A stretch of 64,000 bases of DNA from Gracilaria vermiculophylla. Its lineage: Eukaryota; Rhodophyta; Florideophyceae; Gracilariales; Gracilariaceae. Shown in pieces: positions 20,007-31,285 of the stretch; position 1 is the stretch's first letter, and every line of letters begins with the position of its first letter. The stretch is from assembly GCA_019155205.2 (NCBI GenBank), contig JAHNZQ020000092.1:944543-1008542 (forward strand), given 5' to 3'. A program made the translations under genes and the position numbers. Below the pieces are notes generated by a model. The model was given only the letters and a program-made list of their open reading frames with translations, ran no database searches and had not been told where the DNA came from.

Positions 20007-21205
20007 ACATTGAAGATTCACTTGAGCACATAGAATACCAGATATGTGCTCACGTAATGTAGAGCAATTAAAATACAAACCCAAATAAGAATTACGTAAA
20101 TAAAACAAATTCTTAACGTGCACCAAATTTGAACCAGATCAAAAATGTTTGGGAATTGCTGGCCGGAATGGTTTGTGAGCATGAAAGGCAAGATTAGTCG
20201 GAATCGTGATCGAGAAACTGTACCAAAAATTGCTGGAGAACTAAAGTATCACAGTTGCACCTGTCGAAAAGTATATCAACTCGATGCCAATACGATGCAT
20301 AAGCGTTTTGCAGCATAACAGATACAAAATCTACTTGGTCACTCACTGCGTAGGGTTGTTTGTGAAGGATATATGTTTTTGAATCGCTTTTTGACTGCAA
20401 TTTTTTCTGAAACCCATTTTTGGTAGGCGTACATTACGCATTATGCGGGTTTTGACATTTGACAAACCGTCATATGGTTTTGAAAGACTCCATGTCATGT
20501 AGGGTACAGATTGAGGACAGAAACGTTCTTCTTGACCCTATGCAGAAGGGTGCTCAAAAGCGGGCAGCTTACGTGTGGGAGGAGGATACAGATTTCAAGG
20601 AATGGGTCGAGAAACTGCACATCTTGGTTGATGCTGATCAACAAAAAAGTGGATACCACCTTGTAAGCAAGTGCTGAAGGACTTGACATTTTTGCAGTTC
20701 TAGATCTCCAGCAATATTGCCATCCTATGAAGCCAAATGACCTCACCTGAGGCCAATTGTCGCATATACAGTAATAGTTTCCCGTTGTCACTGAATTGTT
20801 AGCGCTGCATTTTCGCCGTCTTCTGCACGAGCTTGGAGAGTATTTCTTTGTGGAACTTGACACGCTTCGATGACAAACAGCTGGCAGGCACAATTTATCT
20901 TCAAAGCGAAATGAAATTACTCTGCTGTTGTCTGCTTGGACTGCTTTCCGCAGGATAAATCGGGTCTGCTGTGTCTCGTGATGTCGCGATGCTTTTAACG
21001 TTGACTGTAGTTAACGGTCAGGCGAAGTGATCAAGTATGCGCGGACTTGCCAAAAAACTGGGTTGAATCGCAGTGCTAACACCTGAAAGAGACCTATGCT
21101 TTCAATAAGAATGTTCATGACATTTAAGGTCTGAGACAGCCTCCAAATGAAAGACGAACGAATCCCCCCCAAAACCGTCACGAACAAGTACGGTTTGAAG
21201 TGATA
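20007..21205. other. intergenic, no gene confirmed
   Basis: AT-rich to balanced DNA. A 72-codon open frame at 20459-20677 (ending KSGYHLVSKC) has ordinary codon content but matches nothing I know and has no supporting signals, so it is not called. The last bases hold the 3' flank of the HEAT-repeat gene. Confidence 0.45.
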
Positions 21206-22285
21206 CTAACTCCATTCGTCATCATCTTTAGTTTGACGCTGCAGCGTATCCGCTGCTAATCTTAACACGCTCCTGACAGATTCCACGTCCTCCAGCTCCT
21301 GCCTTTCCCTCAAAACCTGTACACAGTCTTCACTTCCAACCTTCATCAATGCCAAAGCCGCACAACGGCGTAGCTCAACGTCATCGTCAGTCAAAAACTG
21401 GACAATCCTCACACTGTCATCTTTGCAGCCAGTGTTCGCCAAGGCTGTCACGGCCTCCGCCTTAACTTGAGCACTGTCATCATCGAGGGCGTTCCGCATG
21501 GCACTAACGGCACGTGCACGAACATCATCATTTGTAGCATCTTCCCAGTCATCATCAGCACCAGCACCCATAGCGGGCAGGGCATCGCCGATAGCAACGG
21601 CGCCCAATGCTGAGACAACTGCGGTGCGTACATCCGGGCTCGGATGCTGAAGCGCGGCGAAGAGCGCATCTCCTGCAGCGCCCTGCATGAAGGAAATAGC
21701 CCAAGCGGCATGACCTTTGGCTGTCATGGAAACGAGGGGGTCCGATATAAGTTGGAGCAGTTTCGGCACAGCGACAGCGCCCATCTTGGCAAGGGCACCT
21801 GCTGCTGATGAACGCGTGACTGTATCTTCATCGTGGACAAGCGCATGCAAAAGCGGGTCTGTGGCAGCCGAATCGCCTATTTTGGCGAGCGCTTTGCCGC
21901 ATGAACGACGCACGACAGGGTTCGGGCATGTCTCGAGAGCTTTGATTAGATGAGGAAGAGCCGTTGAGCCAACCTTGCCAAAAGATTCGACAATGGCCAG
22001 ACGGGCCATGCCGCGCGAGTCAGCAAGATGAAGGACCATTTGCTCCAGCATTGCCTCGGACAGAGGGGAGCCGCTTCGAAATTGTCTGGCTACATCTGCC
22101 ATAAGAGCATCAGTCTTATCGTGTGAAACATGGCCGGAAAGCCTTTGTATCTCAGGAGCGAAGGTGGCGCGGATCACATGTTGAGCAACACGGTGTTGTG
22201 GGGTCAGAGGTCTGCAGAGCGGGATACTGGTGCGGGTGAAATGACATCGAATTGGGAGGGCGTTGGTAATGGTGAAGGCAATCAT
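21206..22285 (-). CDS. plastid-type HEAT-repeat protein (phycobilisome bilin lyase/NblB-like)
   Basis: A 359-residue protein. The first 45 or so residues are rich in Ser, Thr, Arg and Leu with few acids (MIAFTITNALPIRCHFTRTS) and look like a plastid transit peptide. The rest is a chain of PBS-lyase-type HEAT repeats of about 30 residues (for example PNPVVRRSCGKALAKIGDSA, EDTVTRSSAAGALAKMGAVA, DVELRRCAALALMKVGSED). In cyanobacteria and red algae such proteins attach bilins to phycobiliproteins or act in phycobilisome turnover. The ATG at 22285 was chosen because upstream codons in frame (to 22573) lack family similarity. An acidic insert (GAGADDDWEDATNDD) separates two repeats. The exact substrate cannot be told from sequence alone. 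Confidence 0.75.
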   Translation of the reverse strand: MIAFTITNALPIRCHFTRTSIPLCRPLTPQHRVAQHVIRATFAPEIQRLSGHVSHDKTDALMADVARQFRSGSPLSEAMLEQMVLHLADSRGMARLAIVESFGKVGSTALPHLIKALETCPNPVVRRSCGKALAKIGDSAATDPLLHALVHDEDTVTRSSAAGALAKMGAVAVPKLLQLISDPLVSMTAKGHAAWAISFMQGAAGDALFAALQHPSPDVRTAVVSALGAVAIGDALPAMGAGADDDWEDATNDDVRARAVSAMRNALDDDSAQVKAEAVTALANTGCKDDSVRIVQFLTDDDVELRRCAALALMKVGSEDCVQVLRERQELEDVESVRSVLRLAADTLQRQTKDDDEWS

Positions 22286-23002
22286 GACGGTTGCAAGCAC
22301 AGGTACCCGGGGCACTAAGCTCACAATGGCCGCTGGCGAGGAGAGTCGATTGAGGTTTAGGCCCCGCAATTTGTTGGCCTTGGGCCCGGAATGTGCATTA
22401 GTGCAAAGAACCTTGTTGTGCTCTAATAGATGCCCTTGGTAGCTGAGTTTGTGTGGACGGGATTTTGGAAAATAATGGTCTCGTAAAGCTACAGTAATAT
22501 GGAGTTTGTAACTGAAGTCAATTATGAGGAGATGGACAAGTGGATTTGCCTCAGTTCGAACGAAGAAGAACACGAGGCGCCCGCACGGACTTCAGGCTCT
22601 CAACCACTTAAAGAGTAAAGTGTTTCCAGCTGTGAAAGCCAGTATGAAAGGTGCAGGCCATCCCTGCGGTATGTTTGATACTTCATGTAACTCTCGGGAA
22701 GAAGCTGCCATGAAGCATGTCACGGCTTCGGTCTTTAATTTGTTTTTGTACTCGCTAATTGCAATTCATCACAACCCCGCGCTCGGGCGACCAAAGCACT
22801 TTACACGACACTCATGAAAGTGCTCTATCCACCCCTGCCGCCACCTTGGCAGCACCGCTGTGCGTTCACCTATCGAGCCCGTCTCCTGAGCACCTACCGC
22901 CCCGCCAGAATTTGCATATCGTCTTTCATTACGGGCGGAAACAACCCCGATAATCGCAAGCGCCCCTGAAACTCATCGCGCCCCGCCAATCCTTGTCGCA
23001 CA
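22286..23002. promoter_or_regulatory. shared divergent upstream region of the HEAT protein and BRF1 genes
   Basis: 717 bases between two divergent start codons. It must contain the promoters and 5' UTRs of both genes. No clear TATA box or other motif stands out, and no additional gene is seen. Confidence 0.5.
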
Positions 23003-24631
23003 ATGAGCGCCGAAGTGCAAAAATGTTCCGCTTGCGGAAGCGACGAAATTGACTTTGACGCTACTCGCGGTCAGTCATCATGCATGGCATGTGGCGAAGT
23101 GCTCGAGCAGAACGCCATCGTGGCGGAGGTCGGCTTCGTCGAGGATGCCCGAGGCCGTTCGAATATGGTTGGACAACACGTGCGCGCGGACGGTAGATCG
23201 AACTTTGCGTCAATGCCCGGCTATTCTGCGCGAGCCACCTTCACCACCGTGCTCAACGCGCGCCACAAGCTGCGCCAGTTGGTGTCCGCCCTCAAGTTGC
23301 ATCAACGACACACGGAGGCTGCAGAGCGTCTGTTCCGTCTCGCAGCGGAGCGAAATTTTCACAGAGGGAGACGCTTGGCAAACGTTTGTTGCGCTTGTTT
23401 GTATGCGGTTTGTCGCATTGAAAAGACCCCTCACATGTTGCTTGACTTTTCAGATGTGCTGGAGACTAATGTGTATCTGCTTGGACACACGTTTCTCAAG
23501 TTTGCTCAGGTGGTTGCCCTTAATTTGCCAATCATTGACCCCAGTCTCTACATCCATCGTTTTGCGAGCAAGCTAGAATTTGGGGAGAAGACCAATGCTG
23601 TTGCGATGACGGCTCTACGAATTCTAGCCCGAATGCAGCGCGACTGGTTGAGTCATGGTAGGAGACCGAGTAGTTTGTGCGGTGCGGCGCTCATGTGCGC
23701 GGCGGGCATGCACCAATTTCACCGATCTATGGTCGACGTTTGTCGCGTTGTTCGAATAGGAAACGTGACTTTGCGAGAGCGACTGCAAGAACTGAATAAG
23801 ACGCCGACTGCCGCACTGACTGCTGCACAGATTGTGTCGAGGGGCGGGGACGATGGAAAGGTGTCTTCACTGGTGTTGGAGGAGGAACCTAACGCGTGTG
23901 ATCCACCAGCTTTTCAACGCTCACAAAAGCAAAAACTACTAAAGCGAAAACGTGCAGAGCTGGACGGTGCACAGGCAGACATGGCCGCAATTGCAAAACG
24001 GAAAAGAATAGAATCAGATTTGCCATCTTTGGCGGGACGCCTCGATCGACCTGATGGGGACACAGCGATGGATGACGCCTCAATTCAACAACAAATGCAG
24101 ATGGTTATGGCCAGTGCCGAAATGCAAGAATTAGAACACGAATCACGCGAGGAAGAGCAATTAGCTGTTGCGGTGATGTCTGGATCACAAGGGACAGAGA
24201 GGGAGACAGAGCGGGAAAGACAATCAGCAGAGAAGGAAGCAAACTGGAAAGATTTCGAAAATGAGAAAGAAGACCTAAGCGATTTGGAGGAGGAAGATGT
24301 ACAGCGATATTTCAACACCGAGGAAGAATGTAGGAAGAAAGCAGTGCTATGGACAGAGATCAACAAAGATTACCTGGAGAAACAAGAGCGGCTCGAAACA
24401 ATGCGTCGGGAACGACCAGATGACTTTAAACGACTACGTCCTACTCGCAAAACTCCCAGAAAAAAGAGTTCGACAGCGGAGAAGGGACAGAAAACAAGCG
24501 CGAAAGGGAAGAAAGACGTCGATCCTGAACCACGTGCACCAAAACCGTCCAAGAAGCTCAATTACGCGAAACTCAAGCAACTGGCACTCGCTGCTGGTCA
24601 CCTTGAAGTGCCCGGAGTACCCATACTATAA
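23003..24631 (+). CDS. BRF1: TFIIIB subunit BRF1, RNA polymerase III initiation factor
   Basis: A 542-residue protein. Residues 8-30 form a TFIIB-type zinc ribbon (C8, C11, C27, C30). Two cyclin folds follow to about residue 270 (LFRLAAERNFHRGRRL, CLYAVCRIEKTPHMLLDFSD; RMQRDWLSHGRRPSSLCGAAL). The C-terminal half is charged and contains the BRF-specific homology block near residues 410-455 (LSDLEEEDVQRYF, then KAVLWTEINKDYLEKQ), which binds TBP in Pol III complexes and separates BRF1 from TFIIB. The C terminus is Lys/Arg-rich. It recruits RNA polymerase III to tRNA and 5S genes. The gene is a single exon with ATG in CACAATGAG and converges with the SmD1 gene. Confidence 0.95.
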   Translation: MSAEVQKCSACGSDEIDFDATRGQSSCMACGEVLEQNAIVAEVGFVEDARGRSNMVGQHVRADGRSNFASMPGYSARATFTTVLNARHKLRQLVSALKLHQRHTEAAERLFRLAAERNFHRGRRLANVCCACLYAVCRIEKTPHMLLDFSDVLETNVYLLGHTFLKFAQVVALNLPIIDPSLYIHRFASKLEFGEKTNAVAMTALRILARMQRDWLSHGRRPSSLCGAALMCAAGMHQFHRSMVDVCRVVRIGNVTLRERLQELNKTPTAALTAAQIVSRGGDDGKVSSLVLEEEPNACDPPAFQRSQKQKLLKRKRAELDGAQADMAAIAKRKRIESDLPSLAGRLDRPDGDTAMDDASIQQQMQMVMASAEMQELEHESREEEQLAVAVMSGSQGTERETERERQSAEKEANWKDFENEKEDLSDLEEEDVQRYFNTEEECRKKAVLWTEINKDYLEKQERLETMRRERPDDFKRLRPTRKTPRKKSSTAEKGQKTSAKGKKDVDPEPRAPKPSKKLNYAKLKQLALAAGHLEVPGVPIL

Positions 24632-24918
24632 TCAATATAGAGTAGGAAGAGGGTCAGACGTGTTCCAAAGAGGGCACCTTCTTCGCCACGCTTTGAACCG
24701 GGGAGTTACGCGCTCAAAAATGTTTCTCGGGCGGAAAGTGCGCCAATTGTGAATAAACAAATCCATTAAATGGCCCTATGACCCGAATGTTGATGCGTGC
24801 GGTAAATACCATCCTTTGCATTATACCGAGTTGAGATGTAGGTGTTGAGCTTGAACATTGTGACACTGGTTCGCTTCAAGTTTAAAGCAGCGAAGGGTTG
24901 TGGTGTGCAAAAATTTTC

Positions 24919-25275
24919 TCATCGTCTGGAACGTGCGCGCCCGCGCCCACGACCTCTTCCCCGACCCTTTCCTATTCTACCGGAAGATTGTCGATCCGGG
25001 TTGGTGGTTCTTCTGGGACGAAGACCATCGTCAACTAGAAGGGCATCAAGAGCAAGCGAATCCGGAAGAATAACGTAGCGCACGGTTGAACCGCGAATGG
25101 AAAGAGCTTGTAGTTTGGCGGGGTTGCGACCACGCACGTGAAGGGTTACGCTTTTCAGGTGCACATTCATGCTATGGTCAACGCCTGTCACAGTTCCATG
25201 AGCCGTGGATCCATTCTTTAGCTCCACAGTTACGGTTTCGCTTCTTAATTTGACAAGGAAGCTGACGAGCTTCAT
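24919..25275 (-). CDS. SNRPD1: small nuclear ribonucleoprotein Sm D1
   Basis: A 118-residue Sm protein matching SmD1 along its length: [20 protein letters not shown] (Sm1 start), [17 protein letters not shown], the Sm2 block [22 protein letters not shown], and a C-terminal [15 protein letters not shown] tail typical of D1. It is part of the heptameric ring on U1, U2, U4 and U5 snRNAs. The start at 25275 matches the family's N terminus. An upstream in-frame extension to 25365 is not ATG-initiated. Its divergent neighbour is the ABCG gene. Confidence 0.96.
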   Translation of the reverse strand: MKLVSFLVKLRSETVTVELKNGSTAHGTVTGVDHSMNVHLKSVTLHVRGRNPAKLQALSIRGSTVRYVILPDSLALDALLVDDGLRPRRTTNPDRQSSGRIGKGRGRGRGRGRARSRR

Positions 25276-25718
25276 GGTTTCCCTTGCTGCGGGCGACGAG
25301 TTTGACGATGGAAGGTGGCCTTGGGCGGGTACGGGTTGGACACCTACCGTGTAGCGCCATGACACGGAAGCATTATTTGATCTTTCGCATCAAACTTCAT
25401 TTCTTTGCGCATGCGCCAGTGCAAGCCGCGGATTGGTCAGCGCCTCGTCCACTCAGCTCTCTACCTGCGATCTGACCCAATTTCTCTGACCACAGGTGGC
25501 GCTCCAGCTCCCGCTCGTGCTGATACATAAAGCTGCAGCTGACGCCGGCGACTCGCGTGCGCCTTTCCGCCTTCTGGTCCAGCGCCCCGCGCTACTCGCT
25601 TCAATCCGCTGACTGGACACGCCTTGCGAGCTGGTTTGCTTTCTCGCCCTGCTTTTCGTCGCCAAGCCCGCAACAGACTGAACGAGTACGCGACTTTGCC
25701 GACTTCCCCTCCACCACC
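25276..25718. promoter_or_regulatory. shared divergent upstream region of SmD1 and ABCG genes
   Basis: 443 bases separate the two start codons. It presumably holds both promoters. An open frame continues upstream of the ABCG start to 25557 but lacks an ATG. No distinct motif is recognised. Confidence 0.45.
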
Positions 25719-27743
25719 ATGTTGCTAGCAGTCGGCGGCCTTATGGCCAGTTTGGTCATGCCAGGGCGCTCTCTTCCGGCTCTTCTGCTCACTGCCACTG
25801 CCACCACCATCAATATTGTCCGCAAAGCTCGGAAGAAACCAACGGAGCTCCAATTAAGGCAGACCGCAGCCGCATCGCAGCCGGTGACCGTGCAATGGTT
25901 AAATGTCACCTGTACACTCTCATCGCCTAAGCAACGCAGCGATAAGCGCATTCTGGATGATGTGTCTGGAACCGCCAAACCGGGACGCATTTTGGCTGTT
26001 TTGGGACCATCTGGTTCAGGAAAAACCACCCTTCTCAATGCTTTGGCGGGGCGCTTTCCAAAGTCTTCAAAAACCAAACTTTATGGTCACATCACGCGAA
26101 ATGGAATCCCAGTTGATGAAGATACGCAACCAGTGGCATACGTTACTCAAGAAGACCTCTTCTTTTCACAACTGACTGTCAGGGAAACTTTAGATACCGC
26201 AGCGGCTTTCAGACTTCCGGGGAACATGCCCAAGGATCAGAAGCGCCAGTTTGTTGATGCCCTTGTACGCAAATTGGCTCTTGTTTCAACTGTTGACTCG
26301 CGTGTTGGGGATGAGAAGAATCGGGGCATTTCCGGTGGAGAGAAAAAGAGATTATCACTAGGTTGTGAGCTCATTTCAACCCCGCAGCTTATCGTTTGTG
26401 ACGAGCCCACATCTGGCCTGGATGCATTTCAGGCTGTCAAGGTGATGAAAAGTCTTCGAGACCTGGCGCAAAGCGGACACACCGTCATCTGTTCAATACA
26501 TCAGCCTAGTTCAAGTATATTTTCTATGATTGACGACATTGTGCTGCTCGCAAACGGCCGTGTTGCGTATTATGGCGCTGCAAAGGAGGCACCGACTTTC
26601 TTCGAGAAAGAGGGTTTCCCTATGCCAGCCCAATGCAATCCTGCTGAGCGATACCTAGAGCTTATTTCAGTTGATTTCTCATCACAAGATACAGTTGCGG
26701 AATCAAATGCACGTATCGACAAACTCACCAGTGCTTTTGACAAACGAAGTGCGAGAACAAATTCCGCCGATACAGCTGTGGGCAAAAAGCTGAGTGACAA
26801 CAACGTCGAGAAACCTTCGCCTTCGTTGGGGTTCTTTGGTCGGCTTCGCTTGTTGTTCCATCGAGCTTGGAAGCAGGTCATTCGTGACAAGAAGACCAAC
26901 ATTTCACGTTTTATGTCATCTTTCATGAGTGCCCTACTGTTTGGAGCCATTTACTGGAAAATTGGCAACACTCAGACTACTATTCAGGACCGTCTTGGCT
27001 TGCTACAAGTCTGCACGATAAACACCGCTATGACCGCTCTGGTGAAGACACTCTATGTGTTTCCGAAGGAAAGTGTGCTCATCAACCGCGAGCGCTCAAG
27101 AGGTTCCTATAATGTTGGGCAATACTTTGTAAGCAAACTTCTTGCAGAGATGCCAGTGAGTGCTTTCTTTCCTCTGGTGTTTTCACTCACTGTTTACCCG
27201 ATGGTTCGGCTTTCTGGAGGGCTCGGTAGGATATTACGCTTCATGGGAGTGGTTACCCTGGAGTCATTTACTGCTGCCTCATATGGGTTGGCAATTGGTG
27301 CACTGATGCCGACTACTGAGGCTGCTGTTGCAGTTGGGCCATCCAGCTTTGTGCTCCAGATTGTCTTTGGCGGTCTGTACCTCGCGGAACAAAATGTTCC
27401 GGTTTGGGCCAGTTGGATTCCACGTATATCACTGATCAAGCATGCGTATGAGGGTTTATGTGTCAACGAGTTCCGAGGGCTCGAGTTTCAGGTTAAACAC
27501 CCACATGATATGAAGACTGGAGACCAGGTTCTACAACGCATGACCTGGGAAAACTCAACTGTCCTGAAGAGCTGTGTATCTCAAGTCCGAGTGCTTGCCT
27601 TCAACTATTTGGCGACATACGCAATTCTGCTTCTTAAGAAGCCTCAATATGAGAGAGTGCATGCACCTGAAGTCACTTACGAAGGTAAGCCGGTTGAAGC
27701 AGAAGATCCATCTCGTTTGTCAAATGGGCAAACTTCAGCATGA
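25719..27743 (+). CDS. ABCG half-transporter, plant ABCG7-like
   Basis: A 674-residue half ABC transporter with the ATPase domain first, as in the G family. Walker A GPSGSGKTT is at about residues 96-104, the signature ISGGEKKRLS at about 204-213, Walker B LIVCDEPTSGLD at about 224-235, and the H-loop CSIHQPSSS just after. About six membrane segments follow in the C-terminal half (for example SSFMSALLFGAIYW and FPLVFSLTVYP). A hydrophobic N-terminal segment before the ATPase domain and the wording QEDLFFSQLTVRETL resemble plant ABCG7. The start at 25719 has ACCACCATG context. Substrate is unknown. It would work as a dimer in a membrane. Confidence 0.9.
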   Translation: MLLAVGGLMASLVMPGRSLPALLLTATATTINIVRKARKKPTELQLRQTAAASQPVTVQWLNVTCTLSSPKQRSDKRILDDVSGTAKPGRILAVLGPSGSGKTTLLNALAGRFPKSSKTKLYGHITRNGIPVDEDTQPVAYVTQEDLFFSQLTVRETLDTAAAFRLPGNMPKDQKRQFVDALVRKLALVSTVDSRVGDEKNRGISGGEKKRLSLGCELISTPQLIVCDEPTSGLDAFQAVKVMKSLRDLAQSGHTVICSIHQPSSSIFSMIDDIVLLANGRVAYYGAAKEAPTFFEKEGFPMPAQCNPAERYLELISVDFSSQDTVAESNARIDKLTSAFDKRSARTNSADTAVGKKLSDNNVEKPSPSLGFFGRLRLLFHRAWKQVIRDKKTNISRFMSSFMSALLFGAIYWKIGNTQTTIQDRLGLLQVCTINTAMTALVKTLYVFPKESVLINRERSRGSYNVGQYFVSKLLAEMPVSAFFPLVFSLTVYPMVRLSGGLGRILRFMGVVTLESFTAASYGLAIGALMPTTEAAVAVGPSSFVLQIVFGGLYLAEQNVPVWASWIPRISLIKHAYEGLCVNEFRGLEFQVKHPHDMKTGDQVLQRMTWENSTVLKSCVSQVRVLAFNYLATYAILLLKKPQYERVHAPEVTYEGKPVEAEDPSRLSNGQTSA

Positions 27744-28100
27744 TACTTGTAAGTATAGCTTTATACTTGATTACATGGCTGCTGGAATCTGCCCAGCTTC
27801 GCGTTTGGTCTACGGGGCTATCCTCATTGTCATATATGGAATGAAATTATCGTTACGCATGACCCGACATCGTGCAATGGCACACAAAATCAAAATTAGA
27901 GCATAACTTTCTGTTAGCATTCGTTTGCGCCCGGCGTTGAAGCAAATGGAAGACATAACAAGATTCTTACTGGCCAAGTCTATAGTCTGTTGAGATGGCT
28001 GTATTAGAGATAATGTCACCATAGTAAACTAATCTAATTGTATTGAGTATCACCCATCTATGAGAACAGTCAAATGTATAGTGAGTTTCTTCTCCTGAAA
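27744..28100. other. convergent 3' region, no gene
   Basis: 357 AT-rich bases between the stop codons of the ABCG and TAF1A-like genes. They probably hold both 3' UTRs. No gene is recognised. Confidence 0.5.
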
Positions 28101-29432
28101 TTATCGCCCTCGTGGATCTTCCTGGGAATGGTCTTCAGTCAACTGTTCCTTTGAGAGAAAGCGGAATACGTTGGGAACTCCTCTGCTTCTAGCTTCTAAA
28201 GCATACATACTTACAACCGGAAATGAAAGCATCCAATCTACGGCTGCTTTTGCAGAAGCCAAGTTTGGATCACTTGTCATATCTAAGTTGAATCGAGAAT
28301 GTCGGAAGAAGTGGGATGGCCACCATTCGTTTCTTCCAGTTGACACCCAGAACTTATTTCGACATTCTGGTTCAGCTTTGCACAGAACATTACCGAGCTC
28401 TGTCCAAATCGACACATTTGCGAAATCGCCATTTTCAATTCGAGAAGCCAAAGCCTCCGCTACCTCGACAACGTAGACTTTCGGACGAACATTCCATGCC
28501 CACGAATGTGCTTCGCGTATTATGTCAAGCGCCGGTTTTGACACTGGATCTATTTCTAAGAGTCGTCTTGCAATTTCAATACGTTCCTGTTTGACTTCGT
28601 CTGTATCCCGCGTGGTGAGCGTCCCAAGACAAGTCAACAATCCATAAAGCGCCAATGGATCTGTGCGGTTCTTCTTATTGACAAAATCTCGTAATAGAAG
28701 AAGAGCTTGATCTTTTTCTCCGGACGCAATTGCAGTAGCTACTGCGTAGTATGTATAGAAGTACAGCTTTGGTTCGATAGACGATGCCGTGCTAAGGGCT
28801 GTCGCTGCCTCCCGCAGCTTGGGGGCCGGGTCTCGGTCCATAGAGCTTGCTGCAACAGCGACAACACCCAAGTACCCTTGCACTAATGGACTGGAACTGA
28901 AATAGGGATCTTTGCTCTCTTCCGACAAACACTCGTAAGCAGTGCGCAGATCACCTGCTGCTAAGAGTTCCATAACTCTTTCCATGAGCACACACACTCT
29001 TGTAGAAGCGCTGTAACCTTCATGCCCAGATTTTGATGACAAATGACCATCGCGACTAATGTGGGAGAGGAAATCATCGAGCAATTGTGCATATTGACCG
29101 CCGCTTCTACGCAACACTTCTGCACCGGTTACAGCTATTTCACGCGAAAAGTACCAACGGTGTGTCTTGACTTTTCTGTATCGCTTCAGAAGTGAAGGGA
29201 GAAGGGCAGCGGCAGAAACAAAGTCGCGAGCCTTGAGCCTCTCTCCCGCCATGAGGATCAAATTGAGTAGGAGTGGAGAAAGGCCAGAGGTTATTGATCG
29301 AGGCAAAGGGCCGCGATACGCCTTGTACATTGAGAGCTGCGCCGGTGCGAACGGAGGTGGATCACCGTCGGCATAGTCTTCTGTGCTTGAGGCGCGTAGC
29401 GACGAGCGCTTGCGCTTGCGGCTGATTACCAT
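28101..29432 (-). CDS. TAF1A-like subunit of the RNA polymerase I selectivity factor
   Basis: A 443-residue mostly helical protein. It opens with a basic patch (SRKRKRSS). TPR-like helical pairs fill the middle (KARDFVSAAALLPSLLKRYR, AYECLSEESKDPY, LFYTYYAVATAIASGEK is the alternating type). Near the C terminus there is a WWPSHFFRHSRFNLD block that resembles the conserved WWP.hF motif of TAF1A/Rrn11. TAF1A belongs to SL1/TIF-IB, which loads Pol I on rDNA promoters. The match is based on overall architecture and that C-terminal motif, so I hold it with moderate confidence. The alternative is another TPR-type nuclear protein. The ATG at 29432 follows a non-ATG opening by two codons. Confidence 0.55.
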   Translation of the reverse strand: MVISRKRKRSSLRASSTEDYADGDPPPFAPAQLSMYKAYRGPLPRSITSGLSPLLLNLILMAGERLKARDFVSAAALLPSLLKRYRKVKTHRWYFSREIAVTGAEVLRRSGGQYAQLLDDFLSHISRDGHLSSKSGHEGYSASTRVCVLMERVMELLAAGDLRTAYECLSEESKDPYFSSSPLVQGYLGVVAVAASSMDRDPAPKLREAATALSTASSIEPKLYFYTYYAVATAIASGEKDQALLLLRDFVNKKNRTDPLALYGLLTCLGTLTTRDTDEVKQERIEIARRLLEIDPVSKPALDIIREAHSWAWNVRPKVYVVEVAEALASRIENGDFANVSIWTELGNVLCKAEPECRNKFWVSTGRNEWWPSHFFRHSRFNLDMTSDPNLASAKAAVDWMLSFPVVSMYALEARSRGVPNVFRFLSKEQLTEDHSQEDPRGR

Positions 29433-31285
29433 TGTCAAAGGAAAATGTATGGGATGACGTAGACGGAAAGGCTACGGCGGAGGGAGTGTTTCTCGCTGAG
29501 AAATCGGAGGCCTGGGTTGGAAGGCGATGGACGACAGCGACAGCGGCGGCTTCGTCTCACACTGTTGAGAGTGGACACGGTGGGACTAACGCCTAATTTT
29601 GGCAACCATAATACGAGCTTTTAAGGCATTCATGCACAACTCGCGCTCGCGCTCGGATTCGATTAAATCTCCCGCGTGTCTTGCATGTGAGCACACGCAA
29701 TACAATTGGCGCGGAAAAAGTTGGCGACATGAGTCACAGGATCTACGCGGAAGTTCTGCGCCCGAAAGAGAGCTGTCAAGTTTGACTTGAACGATCCGGG
29801 TTCTTCATAGTGTTGTGTGTCCACAAAGCAATATGGAAACCGTTGTTTGTAGCGTAAAAAGTTGCAGACGGCAGATCGTTTAAACGTTGGGTCCAACAAC
29901 AGAAATCAAGTTTTCTTTTCTCACTTCTACAAATAACTCATTGCATGTGTTAATATCACAAGCAATAGTTGCAACTTGACTAAATGGAGGCTATAACAGA
30001 GACTTTGGGTCGTTTTATATCTTGCTCAACAGTTCGACAGCCAAGCTAAATATGTAAACAATTCGGTAACATGATCTCCTCTAGACATAAATGAAAGCTT
30101 TCTCTCTCTCTCCGTTGTGGGTACGTAAGTCTAATTCCTACTTCACGCAGAGCGGCTCTGTTTAAAGAACCGCTCTCTCGCCAGAAAGCCCAGCACTCTT
30201 TCAGGCCACTTCCTGATGATATCACAAACCGATAAATTCCGGCGTTCACTCAATTTCTTGTCGCCAGTATATTTCATTAACCTGAAATGTGCTGGTCCCC
30301 GTTGGAAAGCGGACTGCAGATCCGTTTCGCTTCCGAAAGGAGGGAAGTCAGGCACACCACGTGAAGGTGGATCGCTTGTGCCCGCAAGAGTTTTAAATTG
30401 GCGGCCCACACCCGGCCTGGAGCTATTGATTTTGTTTACCGGGTTCATATTCTTCAGCACAATCGCTTCTACCTTTCAAAACAACCGTGCTTGTTCTTTT
30501 CAATGGACGCTATGTTCTACATGCTAACATAGCAGAAACCTATCCATGAACCGCGCCTCAAAGTGACAGAAGTCGTTTTTCTCTCATCATGAACAGTTTG
30601 TCTCCATCTTTATAACCAGCGTTACGGGTTCAGATCTGTTCAACACACCAAATTTTGCGTTCAATTCTTGACCATAAGCTTTCGTTATCTTTGCACGAAA
30701 CAGCGTGCTTTTGGCTCGCAGACATAAGTTTCTTTACGCAAAACGCTCATGTACACCATCTCAACATGTTTAGAAAGTCAGTCTAATACCAATTAAGTTC
30801 AGTATCAAAAAGCTCCCCGATTCTGATGGACGCGTCAGATCGGAAATCACAGGAGCCGTTCGAAAGCTGTAGGAGTTGCAAGAGCTAGAGGAGACACTGT
30901 TAGCTTCATTGTTCTCACCGACCGAAATATGAGCACTGACCCATTTTTGATGCACCCGATGATAGAAAAGATCACAACAGATTATCCTCCCACTCTCACA
31001 CACCGCACTATGTCCATCACGTGACTTCGGTATCCCGCTGCAATTAGTATGTGAAACGTGTCCAACGCTTGACTGCGAGCAAAAGGCACCGCTGCTCTGA
31101 AACCGTATATAGGAGCGCACTCCTGCCGAGTGCTCTTGATCCGGGAAACCTCATGCATCGCAACAGTCGCGGTCACCGTCGTCGCTTCGAAGCTCGTCAT
31201 TCGAACATCACACGCATCTCTCTCTCGCAACTCGCGGGGTACCAACGTCGTCTGCACCAACAATCGCAAATTTTCATGTCCAGAA
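29433..31285. other. long divergent intergenic region with one dispersed repeat copy
   Basis: About 1.85 kb between the TAF1A-like and UTP11 starts. It contains a CT run near 30101-30113 and a dispersed repeat copy (30105-30253, listed separately). No protein-coding frame is convincing. No tRNA or snRNA could be recognised. Confidence 0.45.
30105..30253 (+). repeat. dispersed repeat X, homologous to 57176-57335 in inverted orientation
   Basis: About 150 bases that match the reverse strand of 57176-57335. The best core is CGCTCTCTCGCCAGAAAG followed by CTCTTTCAGGCCAC, with an imperfect hairpin AGCGGCTC..GAACCGCT just before it. Both copies could also encode a short peptide tail ending at the same TAA (LFKE.LSRQK.Q.SFRP). 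The base changes do not favour silent positions, so coding is not supported. It could be an ncRNA family or a short mobile element. Confidence 0.6.

Noticed and set aside
20459..20677. 72-codon open frame in intergenic DNA
   Set aside because: No family similarity, no splice or start context support; could be chance or an exon I cannot link.
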